Shown here in pieces: positions 1 through 8,122 of a stretch of 62,954 nt of DNA (positions are counted from its first letter, which is position 1; every line of letters starts with the position of its first letter). The translations under genes and the position numbers were made by a program. Source of the DNA: Thermoproteota archaeon (GTDB lineage Archaea > Thermoproteota > Methanomethylicia > Methanomethylicales > Methanomethylicaceae); contig JARXPE010000004.1 in the NCBI GenBank assembly GCA_029887795.1, positions 1 through 62,954 of the forward strand. Direction: 5' to 3'. The notes beneath the pieces were generated by a model that worked only from the letters and a program-made list of their open reading frames with translations, ran no database searches and was not told where the DNA came from.

Positions 1-241
1 TGAGGTCATCATATGTTGGTCCGAGTCCGCCAGTTGTTATAATGAGGGAGGGGCGCCTAGCAATGGATTCTGAAATTGCCCGTGAGATCTCATAAACACT
101 ATCCCCCACTATTGAGATCCTTGAGACCTCAATACCGATAGATATTAATTTGGACGAGATCCAAACGGCGTTTGTGTTTTGTGTTCTTCCAATAAGCAGC
201 TCCCTACCTATGCTAATGATCTCGGAGATTATCCTGAACAC
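1..241 (-). CDS. CinA/MoCF-type molybdopterin-binding domain protein (C-terminus outside window)
   Basis: Only the first 80 residues are inside the window; the gene runs off the left edge. Translation from GTG at 241 gives the opening strand with SIGRELLIGRTQN and later the ITTGGLGPTYDD motif, the signature of the MoCF_biosynth fold shared by CinA, MoaB and MogA. The RELL..TQN start is typical of the CinA/nicotinamide-nucleotide amidase-associated group rather than MoaB. Archaeal members are usually single-domain proteins of unclear substrate, possibly linked to pyridine-nucleotide or pterin chemistry. It lies downstream of a small zinc-ribbon gene on the same strand, separated by about 210 bases of purine-rich DNA. 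A distinct MoaB is encoded near 31 kb. Confidence 0.8.
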   Translation of the reverse strand, partial: MFRIISEIISIGRELLIGRTQNTNAVWISSKLISIGIEVSRISIVGDSVYEISRAISESIARRPSLIITTGGLGPTYDDL

Positions 242-454
242 CTGCCTAATCCTTACTTTTTGCTTCCACCTTCTTCTTTACTTTCTCTTTTCCTTTTTTA
301 CGTCTTTTCTCCTCGTTCTACATAGTGATTTTATTTTTTCTATTTTCTTTGTTCTTAATTTTCAGCCTTCTTTCTTAAGCCTTAATTCTTTTGTGCCGTC
401 TACCTTTAACGCTTTATCCTTAACCTTTTTCATCTTTAGTTCGTTAGCAATTTC

Positions 455-652
455 TCATTTCTTGGTTGACCACCATTTGAGGTACTCTTTTCTTAGCCTT
501 TCCTTTTCGTCTTCCGCGGCTGTGACGGCATATTTTGCCTTAATCTCGTCTATCTCGTCCCTAGTAAGCGAAAGACCGCAACTTAGACAGACGTACCTCC
601 TTTGAGAAGGCTCAAACTTTAATTCCCCTCCACATTCAGGGCATACTGCCAT
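455..652 (-). CDS. Small zinc-ribbon protein, 65 aa
   Basis: The protein begins MAVCPECGGEL and has two CxxC knuckles (Cys4/Cys7 and Cys22/Cys25), the spacing of a TFIIB/RPB9-like zinc ribbon. A charged helical tail rich in Lys, Glu and Arg follows and ends WWSTKK. Short archaeal zinc-ribbon proteins of this kind are common and mostly uncharacterised; nucleic-acid or protein binding is likely but not shown. The ATG at 652 is followed immediately by the first knuckle, so the start is secure. The downstream neighbour is the CinA-like gene. Base composition is like the surrounding genes. Confidence 0.8.
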   Translation of the reverse strand: MAVCPECGGELKFEPSQRRYVCLSCGLSLTRDEIDEIKAKYAVTAAEDEKERLRKEYLKWWSTKK

Positions 653-728
653 ATAATCTTCAAACTCCTAAGTTTACTTAGAGGAGTTATTATTAATAAG
701 GATAGTTTTCGAAGGGATATGACGAAAA

Positions 729-1840
729 TTAGGTTATCACGTTAGATAGCCCTAAAGAGTCCGCCATTTGAAGGGCGAGCTTCCACTCCGAATGGCTAAG
801 GCGCCTAGTGATCTCAGGGGCTTCTCTAGCTCTCCAGTGCGGAGTGTATTGATCCATGAGGTTTACGCGCGTGTCTCTACCCAACTCTTTGGCAATGAAC
901 TCCAAGATCTTGGAGAGGCAGCAATCAAGATGATTCGGGAGGACCAGTATGCGTATTATCAGCTCGCCATGCTTTTTTGCCAGTTTCAGGTTTCTGGTGA
1001 GAACATCCCAGTACCTAGGGGCATCAGATATGCGCTCAGCACACCGGTCGTTGCCGTACTTAAAGTCTATTTTATATATATCCGCAACCCCTCTCAGGAG
1101 CTCGGAGGACTCAATAGAGTAGTGACCGTTGGTGTTGAAGAATACTGGCATATTCTCTTTCTCGTGGAGTAGGACTCTAAGCCAGAAGGGTATGTGTGGA
1201 ATAGGGTCTCCGCCGACCCAGTTCTGGTTCCTGCACCCTCTCCTCCTAGCGTCATCTATCAATAGTGCCAACTCTTTCTCCGAGTATAGGTCCCCTCGCT
1301 CTATCTGCTGGCTTATGCCCCAGTTCTGGCAGTGGAGGCACCTGAAATTGCATCCCAAGCTAATTCGGCCGACTTTTGGTCGTATACCGTAAAGCTGGGA
1401 ACGATTTCAGGTTCCTCCCCCATGTGGTCAAAGCAGGAAGACACATACATGTCTTTCCCTACTTTGCAGTATCCGAGTTCACCATGAAGCCTGTCCTTCA
1501 TGCATCTGCGCTCGCATAGGACACAACTTTCCATGATCTTATGCGCAATGACGGACTTTAAGTGAAGGAGAGATGACCTCGGAACGTCCAGATCGGAGTA
1601 GCGGACTTTTCCTTCATCGAGTGACCTCTCTAGTTCAGATTCTTTTTCTAGTGCTTCGCTATGCAGCCGCCAAAGCTCGTCTATTGACAAGTCATCTGAG
1701 AACTCAACGGGAATTACTCTGGAGATCCTGAATTTTGCTATACTTTTGTTCTTAACAATGTTAACGTACCTAGGGAGTGAAGAGAGAACCTTAGGATCCT
1801 CCAGTGCGGAGGCGGCATCTGGTCTCAGGAAGTACCAGAT
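729..1840 (-). pseudogene. PflX-like radical SAM protein, frameshifted
   Basis: Two reading frames together encode one radical SAM protein of the PflX/PflA-activase type (COG1313). The upstream frame (about 1840 to 1380) holds the N-terminal part with CVLCERRC and FDHMGEEPEIVPSF. The downstream frame (about 1390 to 729) holds the SAM-cluster motif CNFRCLHC, then QNWGIS and GGDPIPHIPF. They join at about 1381-1390. Restoring a second copy of CGGTATA there would give a continuous reading TVYGIRPKVGRISLGC, so a 7-base deletion is a simple explanation. The N-terminus also lacks a normal start: the frame is open to a stop at 1847-1849 and has only ATC/CTG/TTG candidates, although a GGAGGTGA Shine-Dalgarno sequence sits just upstream. 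The next gene upstream is the paralogous amrS. Either a recent pseudogene or a sequencing/assembly error. Confidence 0.8.
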
Positions 1841-1860
1841 ATGGTGTCACCTCCTCTCAA

Positions 1861-2868
1861 TCAAATAACAATATTGATTTCTTCACCACAAAATGCGCAT
1901 TTTTTACCTTTCAGGCGGGTATGTATAACATCAAAGCCAAATCGCTCAATCAATATCTTATTGCACCTTGGACAGTAAGTGTTTTCGTACTTGTGACCAG
2001 GGACATTCCCGAGGTACACGTATTTGAGCCCCTCTGATTTTGATATCCTCCAGAGTTCCTCCAGAAACGATATCTGAGGCGGAAGGCTGTTGGTGTAGAT
2101 GTAGCTAGGGAAGAAGCGGAGAATGTGAATCGGAACATCGTCCCCTAAATTGTCGATTATCCACCTAATGAGTTTAAGGAAGGCGTCTTTTGAGTCTCCT
2201 CCCCCTGTAACAATCAGGTTTGTTATCTCTATGAAGATCTTCTTCTCTTTCATCTCTAAGAGGGACTGGTAAATGGGCTCTGTGTTGGGGACCTTGCAGA
2301 AAGATCTATAGAAGTCTGGATCGCCGCTACCCTTGAAGTCCACCGTCGCTGCGTCGAGGTAGCCGTTAATGGTGTCAACAGCCTCGGGGGTCATGTAGCC
2401 ATTGGTCACGAAAGTATTGTAGAGGCCTTCCCTGTGGGCAATTCTCGCAGTGTCATAGGCATACTCGAAGAATATTGTGGGCTCAGTATACGTGTAACTG
2501 ATGGACAGGCATCCGGCTTGTTTTGCCATTGAGACTACTTCCTCAGGCGGCAGATCTTCCCCTTTTATTTCACGGTCTTGGCTTATGCTCCAATTGTCGC
2601 AGAATATGCATTTAAAATTACAACCCACAGTCGCAATCGAAAAGGCAGTGCTGCCTGGGTGGAAGTGGTAGAGTGGCTTCTTCTCGATGGGGTCTACAGC
2701 GTAGGATATCGCCTTACCGTAGACTAAAGAGTGAAGGATGCCCCCCCTGTTCTCTCGGACGCCGCATATGCCTCTCTTGCCTGATTGAATGGTACACCGC
2801 CAGCCACAGAGGTTGCACTTTACTGCAGAATTCAGCTTTTGATAGAGCATGGCTTCCAATACAACCAC
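1861..2868 (-). CDS. amrS: AmmeMemoRadiSam-system radical SAM enzyme
   Basis: The 335-residue protein matches the AmrS/PflA-like family. An N-terminal Cys-rich segment (CNLCGWRC, then GICGVREN) is followed by the radical SAM cluster motif CNFKCIFC around residue 85, the YTEPT motif around residue 126, and a C-terminal zinc-ribbon-like pair (CPRC ... CAFC). AmrS genes are commonly linked to AMMECR1 and MEMO genes; neither is visible here, so the substrate is unknown. It lies immediately upstream of the broken PflX-like gene and could be co-transcribed with it. The GTG at 2868 opens the frame; ATG at 2850 is an alternative. It is divergent from prs across about 50 bases, which must hold both promoters. 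Confidence 0.85.
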   Translation of the reverse strand: MVVLEAMLYQKLNSAVKCNLCGWRCTIQSGKRGICGVRENRGGILHSLVYGKAISYAVDPIEKKPLYHFHPGSTAFSIATVGCNFKCIFCDNWSISQDREIKGEDLPPEEVVSMAKQAGCLSISYTYTEPTIFFEYAYDTARIAHREGLYNTFVTNGYMTPEAVDTINGYLDAATVDFKGSGDPDFYRSFCKVPNTEPIYQSLLEMKEKKIFIEITNLIVTGGGDSKDAFLKLIRWIIDNLGDDVPIHILRFFPSYIYTNSLPPQISFLEELWRISKSEGLKYVYLGNVPGHKYENTYCPRCNKILIERFGFDVIHTRLKGKKCAFCGEEINIVI

Positions 2869-2920
2869 TCCATAAAACTCTTAAGAGAAGCTTAAAGATA
2901 AGAGTTTGGAGCGATTTGGT

Positions 2921-3796
2921 ATGATTGTCGTGCCAGGACCTTCGTCAACAAAACTCGGGGGCAAAGTTGCCGAGATACTAGGCGTAAGAAAGGTTGATGT
3001 GGAATACAAGAATTTTCCGGACGGCGAGTCCTATTTAAGGCTATCAGAAGCGGTGAGTGGTGAGGAAGTGGCGCTAATACACACCACTTACCCCCATCCT
3101 GACAAGAGGATTTTGGAGCTTCTACTCTTGATAAACACGTTGAAGGACCTTGGGGCACGCCACATCACCGCGGTGGTGCCGTATATGGCGTATGCCAGGC
3201 AGGATAGCAGGTTCAGGGAGGGAGAGGCCATAAGCATAAATACTATATTCAGGCTGATAGAGGGAGCAGGTGCCGACGAATTCATCACGGTTGATGTTCA
3301 TAAGGAGTTCTCCCTTAAGGTATTTGGGATTGAAGCGAAGAACATCCGGGCGGCAGAAGCTATAGCGGAGTATCTGAGGGGCATGGATCTTGTGAGGCCT
3401 TACATACTTTCACCTGACAGGGGCGCACTCAAGATAGCCCAGAGTATAGGGGAGAGGTTGGGTGCAGAGTATGGTAACTTCGAAAAGACTAGGGACAGGA
3501 TAAGCGGAGCCATTACTGTCAAAGGGGAGAGAGTTGAGGCGAGGGGCAGAGACGTAGTCATTGCTGACGACCTCATCAGTACAGGTGGAACGATTGCAAG
3601 TGCGTCCAAGATAGTCAAAGGGGAGGGTGCGAGGAGAGTAATAGCCGTGTGTACGCACCCACTTCTGGTCGGAGACGCTCTTCCAAAGATGAGAGGAGCA
3701 GGTGTCGACGAAGTTATAGGGACTGACACAATAGAGAGTGAGGTTAGTAGGATCTCGGTGGCACAGCTCATCGCGAAGGAGTTAAGCAAAAGTTGA
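2921..3796 (+). CDS. prs: Ribose-phosphate pyrophosphokinase
   Basis: This enzyme makes PRPP from ribose 5-phosphate and ATP for nucleotide, histidine and NAD synthesis. Visible family features are the FPDGES motif near the N-terminus, YARQDSRF with the flexible-loop region, DVHKEF in place of the catalytic histidine region, and the PRPP-binding motif DDLISTGGT around residue 215. From the ATG at 2921 it is 291 residues, a usual length for short archaeal PRPP synthases. A TTG at 2906 would add five residues, but the fold starts at MIVVPG. It is the first gene of a tight cluster with the tRNA methyltransferase and RNase Z. The PRPP it makes is also the substrate of the nicotinate phosphoribosyltransferase at 18.5 kb. 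Confidence 0.93.
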   Translation: MIVVPGPSSTKLGGKVAEILGVRKVDVEYKNFPDGESYLRLSEAVSGEEVALIHTTYPHPDKRILELLLLINTLKDLGARHITAVVPYMAYARQDSRFREGEAISINTIFRLIEGAGADEFITVDVHKEFSLKVFGIEAKNIRAAEAIAEYLRGMDLVRPYILSPDRGALKIAQSIGERLGAEYGNFEKTRDRISGAITVKGERVEARGRDVVIADDLISTGGTIASASKIVKGEGARRVIAVCTHPLLVGDALPKMRGAGVDEVIGTDTIESEVSRISVAQLIAKELSKS

Positions 3797-4890
3797 TCGG
3801 GAAGATAAGGGGGATGGAAGAAGAAAAAGATCCAGAAAGGAGAATAGGAGTTAGCAAAAGGAATAGAATCTTGCTCCTCCTTTCAGGGGAGCATCCTTCC
3901 CTACCCTATTCTGAGGTTTATGCAGTGCTTGAGGGTGAAGGTGTTGAGTTTGTTGAGTTGGAGCGGTGCGATCAGGTACTGGTTGTAGAGGGAGACGAGC
4001 GAATAGGAAGACACTTGGAGAGAAGGGCAGCCTACGTGATGGAGGGAGGGGCGTTGATACTCCAGTCAAAGCCGTCGGTAGGAGAATTGCTCCAAGCATG
4101 TAGTCGTGCAGACTGGAGTTTTTTGAAGGGACAGAGTTTTGGCGTTAGGATCTCGAGAGTCAAAGAGTATTGGAGAGAGATCTCTTCATCTGAAGTTGAA
4201 AGGTTGGTGGGAGGTGCCATAAAGGACTTAACTGATTCTCGCGTGGATTTGGAGTCGCCAGAAGTATGGATTAGAGGGGTTATTACCAACTGCGGGATTT
4301 CACTTTATAGACTTGACTTTAGGACGGATAGAAAGGCATTCGTAAGAAGGAGGCCCAAGAGCAGACCTTTTTTTCATCCTGGAGTGCTTGAGCCTAAGAT
4401 AGCCAGAGTCTTTGTGAACCTCTCGAGAGTTAGGGAGGGAGAGAGATTTCTAGATCCCTTCAGCGGAACTGGTGGTTTTCTCATAGAAGCTGCTCTTTTG
4501 GGGCTCCACACCTACGGAGCAGACCTTGATATAAGGATGGTTAAAGGTGCAGCTAAAAACCTGAGATATCACGGACTTGATGCAGATTTAATACTTGGGG
4601 ACGCGAGAAATCTTCCCTTTAATGAAGTTGATGGTATAGCCACCGATCCGCCGTATGGTAGGGGAACCTCCACAAAGGGCGAGAGTGTTAAAGAGATTCT
4701 GACTGATTTTATGAGGGAAGCGCACGGGGTTATTAAAGAGGGAGGGTTCATGTGCATCGCAGCCCCCCAAGAGGTTGCAATACAGGAGATTGCTATTAGT
4801 TCTGGCTTTAAGCTTCACGAAATGCATACTATGAGGGTTCATAAGTCACTTACGCGCTCTATAGTTGTGGTGGAGAGGGTTGCAGGTTAG
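3793..4890 (+). CDS. trmG10: tRNA (guanine(10)-N2)-dimethyltransferase, THUMP + MTase
   Basis: The N-terminal half, about residues 25-165, has the weakly conserved composition of a THUMP-type RNA-binding region. The C-terminal half is a class I methyltransferase with the SAM-binding motif FLDPFSGTGGFLIEA and the catalytic motif TDPPYGR. That pair, in this order, is typical of archaeal Trm-G10/Trm11, which dimethylates G10 of tRNA. The frame opens at a TTG at 3793 overlapping the prs stop; the ATG at 3814, preceded by AAGGGGG, is the better start and gives 358 residues. The RNase Z gene overlaps its last codons. The cluster therefore couples tRNA modification with tRNA 3-prime processing. Confidence 0.87.
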   Translation: MIGKIRGMEEEKDPERRIGVSKRNRILLLLSGEHPSLPYSEVYAVLEGEGVEFVELERCDQVLVVEGDERIGRHLERRAAYVMEGGALILQSKPSVGELLQACSRADWSFLKGQSFGVRISRVKEYWREISSSEVERLVGGAIKDLTDSRVDLESPEVWIRGVITNCGISLYRLDFRTDRKAFVRRRPKSRPFFHPGVLEPKIARVFVNLSRVREGERFLDPFSGTGGFLIEAALLGLHTYGADLDIRMVKGAAKNLRYHGLDADLILGDARNLPFNEVDGIATDPPYGRGTSTKGESVKEILTDFMREAHGVIKEGGFMCIAAPQEVAIQEIAISSGFKLHEMHTMRVHKSLTRSIVVVERVAG

Positions 4891-5791
4891 AGTCGTAGTA
4901 CTCGGTTCGTCCGGAGGGCTGCCGACCCCCGAGAGAGGGCTCCCGGCCGTGATTTTGGAGGGGGGCGGATGGATCATTTTGATGGATTGTGGAGAGGGGA
5001 CTCAGAGGCAGATGATGAGGGCGGGCTACAGCCTCTGCAAGAAAATGAAGGTTTTCATCACACACCTACATGGCGACCATGTTTTCGGGCTTCCAGGCAT
5101 GATACAGAGCATGAACCTGCTGAACAGGATCCATCCCCTTGAGGTTTATGGACCGAAGGGGCTGAAGGACTTCATAGAAGATACTACGATCTCGACGATG
5201 TCGGAGCCCAATTTTGATCTTTCAGTTTTTGAGGTGGAGGAGGGAGAGATCTTTTCTAGCAGAGACCTGGTGGTTAGGGGAGTTTGGGCTGATCATTCAA
5301 GAGCGAATATGTCTTACAGGGTTAATTTTGGGAGGAATCAAGGTAAGTTCCACCCGGAGAGAGCTAAGGAGCTGGGAATTCCCGAGGGACCCTTATGGGG
5401 GATGCTCAAGTCTGGTAAAAGTGTAATTCTTGAAGGAGGGAGGGTTGTGGAGCCGAAGGAAGTGCTTGGGGAAATAGTCCCAGGAATAAGCGTGGTATAC
5501 ACTGGCGACACCCGATACTGTGAGAGGGTCGTGGAATTGGCCAATGGAGCAGACCTTCTTATACATGAGGCAACTTTCGGATCAGACCTCGCAGAAAGAG
5601 CGAGGGAGGAAGGACACTCCACAGCAGAAGATGCTGCCATGGTTGCTTCCTCTGCGGGTGTGAAAAAACTGATCCTTACGCATATAAGCAGCAGATACCC
5701 AGACGCTAAAATTCTTGAAGATGAGGCGAGGAGGATCTTTCAGAACGTAGAGGTGGCAAGGGATCTAGGAGCCTATGACCTGAAGAGTTGA
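4880..5791 (+). CDS. rnz: Ribonuclease Z (tRNA 3-prime endonuclease)
   Basis: This metallo-beta-lactamase-fold nuclease removes the 3-prime trailer from tRNA precursors. Motifs seen are the N-terminal LGSSGGLPTPERGLP, the zinc motif HLHGDH (family form HxHxDH) near residue 62, ADHS in the middle, YTGDTRY, and EATF and GHSTAEDAA in the C-terminal third. From TTG at 4880 it has 303 residues, the length of short-form tRNase Z. That start overlaps the methyltransferase stop and follows GGTGGAGAGGG. The frame is open 15 bases further to a TTG at 4865, but the added residues do not resemble the family. It converges on the TIM-barrel gene with an overlap of about 19 bases. Confidence 0.92.
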   Translation: MQVRVVVLGSSGGLPTPERGLPAVILEGGGWIILMDCGEGTQRQMMRAGYSLCKKMKVFITHLHGDHVFGLPGMIQSMNLLNRIHPLEVYGPKGLKDFIEDTTISTMSEPNFDLSVFEVEEGEIFSSRDLVVRGVWADHSRANMSYRVNFGRNQGKFHPERAKELGIPEGPLWGMLKSGKSVILEGGRVVEPKEVLGEIVPGISVVYTGDTRYCERVVELANGADLLIHEATFGSDLAERAREEGHSTAEDAAMVASSAGVKKLILTHISSRYPDAKILEDEARRIFQNVEVARDLGAYDLKS

Positions 5792-6543
5792 ATCGCTCTT
5801 TCAAAGGATCGCCTTGCGTCTTCAAGGTTGTTGTTCTCTACCACAGCAGAAACCTTATTTTGGCGGATCCTTTCCCTTAATAATGACCAGTTCACGGTGC
5901 CATCTCCTATGATCCTGTGCTCGTCATCTTTGCCGTAGTTGTCGTGAAGGTGTAGGTGAATAATACGGTCGTTTAATTTTGATAGGAAGGCTTCAAGCTG
6001 TGATGTGGTATTCGCATGACCAACATCTAACGCGATGTAAATCGAGAGACCATTCTCCATGAGGGAAAAGAACTCTTCAGTCCTTTGGAGTAGGCATGGG
6101 GTGTTCGCTGGCATGTTTTCTATCGCGACCTTCAAACCTATCTTCTCTCCGTAGCTCACTATTTTTTCTAGGGAATACAAGTTTAGAGAGCTGTTTACAT
6201 TGGGCACAAGGTTCTCCAAAGGAGTTCGGAGGCCTGGGTGGACAACGTAAACTTCGGCGCCTATATCATGAGCCCTCTCCATGGACTCAAGGATAAGCTT
6301 CAGTGCACATGTCCTCACCCTAGGGTTTGAGGACGCAATGTTAAGGTCAAGGATCGGTCCATGTACTGTGTACTTCAGCGGGAAAGATGCGCAGAGCTCA
6401 TTTAGGACCTTGACCCTTGCCTTTGTGAGACGATCCTTCCATTCGTCTAGAACTTCAAGAAGACCTATTTTGAGCGAGAGGAGCTCGTCCATTACCTTGA
6501 ACGTCTTTCCGACTGTGCAAAGTGTTGAGATCCCGATTTCCAT
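5773..6543 (-). CDS. Xylose-isomerase-like TIM-barrel protein (sugar phosphate isomerase/AP endonuclease family 2)
   Basis: The 256-residue protein has the AP_endonuc_2/xylose-isomerase-like TIM-barrel pattern: MEIGISTLC at the first strand, YTVHGPILDLNIAS, YVVHPGL, VAIENMP, ALDVGHAN, IIHLHLHDNYGKDDEHRIIGDGTV and a terminal AVVENN strand. His, Glu and Asp residues at the ends of these strands are the usual divalent-metal ligands. Family members include sugar epimerases, isomerases and endonuclease IV; the substrate cannot be told here. The start overlaps the 3-prime end of the UPF0201 gene and the operon begins with UPF0200. That grouping may point to cofactor or nucleotide metabolism, but this is only association. 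Confidence 0.75.
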   Translation of the reverse strand: MEIGISTLCTVGKTFKVMDELLSLKIGLLEVLDEWKDRLTKARVKVLNELCASFPLKYTVHGPILDLNIASSNPRVRTCALKLILESMERAHDIGAEVYVVHPGLRTPLENLVPNVNSSLNLYSLEKIVSYGEKIGLKVAIENMPANTPCLLQRTEEFFSLMENGLSIYIALDVGHANTTSQLEAFLSKLNDRIIHLHLHDNYGKDDEHRIIGDGTVNWSLLRERIRQNKVSAVVENNNLEDARRSFERAIQLFRS

Positions 6544-6959
6544 AGCTCATCGACGGGAACTCCGTCTATCGTCTTTGTGGCTAACCAGTCTATTAACAAC
6601 TTCGGATCCTCTGTCTTTATGTGGAAAGTTATGGGACCCAAGGGTGACTCGCCCTCTGGCATGCAGAAGCTAACATGACCGGCGTAGGCGACCTGCTTGT
6701 TTAAGTGGAAGGTTATTGTAGAGCCTTCAACCCCGGCCAACATAACCTTCCGTGCCGCGTCAAGTATGCGCTCTCTCCTCAACAACGCCCTCAGTTTTGA
6801 GAGAAGTGAGGCATCACCTTCTAGGACTATGTAAGCACGGTTTCCATGGGCGTGCTTCGTGAAAGATGGAACATCAATTAGATTTGAGAGTGCCCTAATG
6901 ACCTTCGACTCATCCTCGGTTGGGTTTAACTCAACCTGGACTATTACTTTGGCCTCCAT
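6492..6959 (-). CDS. UPF0201 / RNA-binding domain family protein
   Basis: The protein (155 residues from ATG at 6959) has the archaeal UPF0201 pattern: an N-terminal strand VIVQVELNPTEDE, a central RRERILDAARKVML helix, and the segment ITFHLNKQVAYAGHVSFC followed by SPLGPITFHI. Members are small archaeal proteins with a predicted RNA-binding fold and unknown role. The link to the upstream gene is a known one: in some euryarchaea UPF0200 and UPF0201 are fused into one protein. Here the genes overlap by about 28 bases. The open frame extends to 6974, but ATG at 6959 matches the family start. Confidence 0.8.
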   Translation of the reverse strand: MEAKVIVQVELNPTEDESKVIRALSNLIDVPSFTKHAHGNRAYIVLEGDASLLSKLRALLRRERILDAARKVMLAGVEGSTITFHLNKQVAYAGHVSFCMPEGESPLGPITFHIKTEDPKLLIDWLATKTIDGVPVDELWKSGSQHFAQSERRSR

Positions 6960-7491
6960 GGATCTCCCTCGCAAAGAACTCCTTCACAGAATTGATTAAC
7001 TCTTCCATGGTCCCCTCATTGATGAACACCTTATCGGCCAGGGCTATCACAGACCCTATGCCGACCTGAAGCTCGCGCATGTCCCGTTCGTTAAAGGTCT
7101 CTAGGTCTTTTGGATCGTCGGGCCTTCCTCGTTTTAGTAGCCTCTGAAACCTTGTATTTGGGGAGGCGTGCACCGCCAAAAGGCATACTTTGGCATTTCT
7201 CCTGAAGAAGTTCAGCTCATCTAGACTTCTGATGCCCTCTATGACGGCTACACTTGCATCAGAAACTTTTGAGAGGCATCTCTTTGCGACTACGTCATTT
7301 CCCTCCTCTTTGCGGAGTGCGAGCATCAGCTCGCCCAGAGACCCGGGGGTCTTTTTGATGCCCCTCGCTTCGGCTTCCTCCCTTATTATGTCGCCCATTA
7401 CTATAACTTTTAGACCGAGCGATCTTGCAGTCTCCGATATTACGGATTTTCCTGAGCCTGGCATGCCGGTAATGCAGAATAAAAATACCAT
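6931..7491 (-). CDS. UPF0200 P-loop kinase (dephospho-CoA kinase/adenylate kinase-like)
   Basis: The protein starts MVFLFCITGMPGSGKSV, with a Walker A motif (GMPGSGKS) at residues 9-16. Further family features are MGDIIREEA (NMP-binding region), VIEGIRSLDE, LKRGRPDDPKD and ERDMRELQVGIG. This is the archaeal UPF0200 family, related to dephospho-CoA kinase CoaE and to shikimate/adenylate kinases. The physiological substrate is not established. Length 186 residues is normal. It heads a three-gene minus-strand cluster with UPF0201 and the TIM-barrel gene and is divergent from thpR; the 73-base gap must hold both promoters. Confidence 0.82.
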   Translation of the reverse strand: MVFLFCITGMPGSGKSVISETARSLGLKVIVMGDIIREEAEARGIKKTPGSLGELMLALRKEEGNDVVAKRCLSKVSDASVAVIEGIRSLDELNFFRRNAKVCLLAVHASPNTRFQRLLKRGRPDDPKDLETFNERDMRELQVGIGSVIALADKVFINEGTMEELINSVKEFFAREIHGGQSNSPG

Positions 7492-7564
7492 GCAAGAGAT
7501 TAATTATTACCAAGGATATAACGATTATCTGGTCGTGGGCTCCTTGGGAGGAGGGTGTGATGGT

Positions 7565-8122
7565 ATGGAAAGAGTGAGGGCATTCCTTGCGATCGATATA
7601 ACTGAAGAAGTCAGGCAAAAGATCGCAGAGTTTGAGAGGGAGATAGACCTGGTCGGAGCGGATATAAAGCTGGTTGAAGTGGAGAATTTGCATGTGACAA
7701 TGAAGTTTCTTGGCGAAGTTGACTCGGGGATTTTGGAGAAAGTATATGATGTAATGAAAATGGTGAAAGGAGAGAGTTTTGCCATGAATGTGGAAGGGGT
7801 AGGGGTTTTTCCCAACTGGAGGATGTTTCGAGTTGTCTGGGTTGGCATAGGGGAAGGGGGAGATAGAATCGCCAAAATTCAGAGAGAGCTCGACGCAGGG
7901 TTGGCTAAGCTTGGATTTGAGAGGGAGAGAGACTTTGTCCCGCACATCACCGTAGGAAGGGTGAGGACACCAAGGAACAGGGACAGGTTGCTACAACTGC
8001 TGGAGAAGTACAAGAACCATCAGTTTGGCAGATGTAAAGTGGAGAAGCTGGTTCTCAAGAAGAGCACGCTTACGCCTAAAGGACCCATATACTCAAATTT
8101 AAGAGAGGTTGATCTTGCCTAA
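7565..8122 (+). CDS. thpR: RNA 2',3'-cyclic phosphodiesterase (2'-5' RNA ligase family)
   Basis: This is a 2H-phosphoesterase. The first HxT motif is HVTMKFLGEV (about residue 44) and the second is HITVGRVR (about residue 130), the paired catalytic histidines of the LigT/ThpR family. It begins RVRAFLAIDI, the standard family N-terminus. The ATG at 7565 follows a strong GGGAGGAGGG ribosome-binding site; a much longer open frame upstream (from 7190) lies over the opposite-strand gene and is not used. Length 185 residues is normal. The stop overlaps the cca start (TAATG), so the two are translationally coupled. The enzyme hydrolyses 2',3'-cyclic RNA ends, consistent with its place among tRNA-end enzymes. 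Confidence 0.93.
   Translation: MERVRAFLAIDITEEVRQKIAEFEREIDLVGADIKLVEVENLHVTMKFLGEVDSGILEKVYDVMKMVKGESFAMNVEGVGVFPNWRMFRVVWVGIGEGGDRIAKIQRELDAGLAKLGFERERDFVPHITVGRVRTPRNRDRLLQLLEKYKNHQFGRCKVEKLVLKKSTLTPKGPIYSNLREVDLA

Noticed and set aside
362-433. TGA in the purine-rich tract read as selenocysteine
   Set aside because: There is no selenocysteine-insertion-like structure, no known selenoprotein family, and an in-frame TAA follows, so readthrough is not supported.
768-1392. Plus-strand open frames opposite the radical SAM gene
   Set aside because: They lie wholly over the broken PflX-like gene, have no family features, and are shadows of the opposite strand.
7190-7564. Long 5-prime extension of thpR
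   Set aside because: The extra frame lies over the UPF0200 gene, and the family N-terminus and a strong Shine-Dalgarno sequence lie at 7565.
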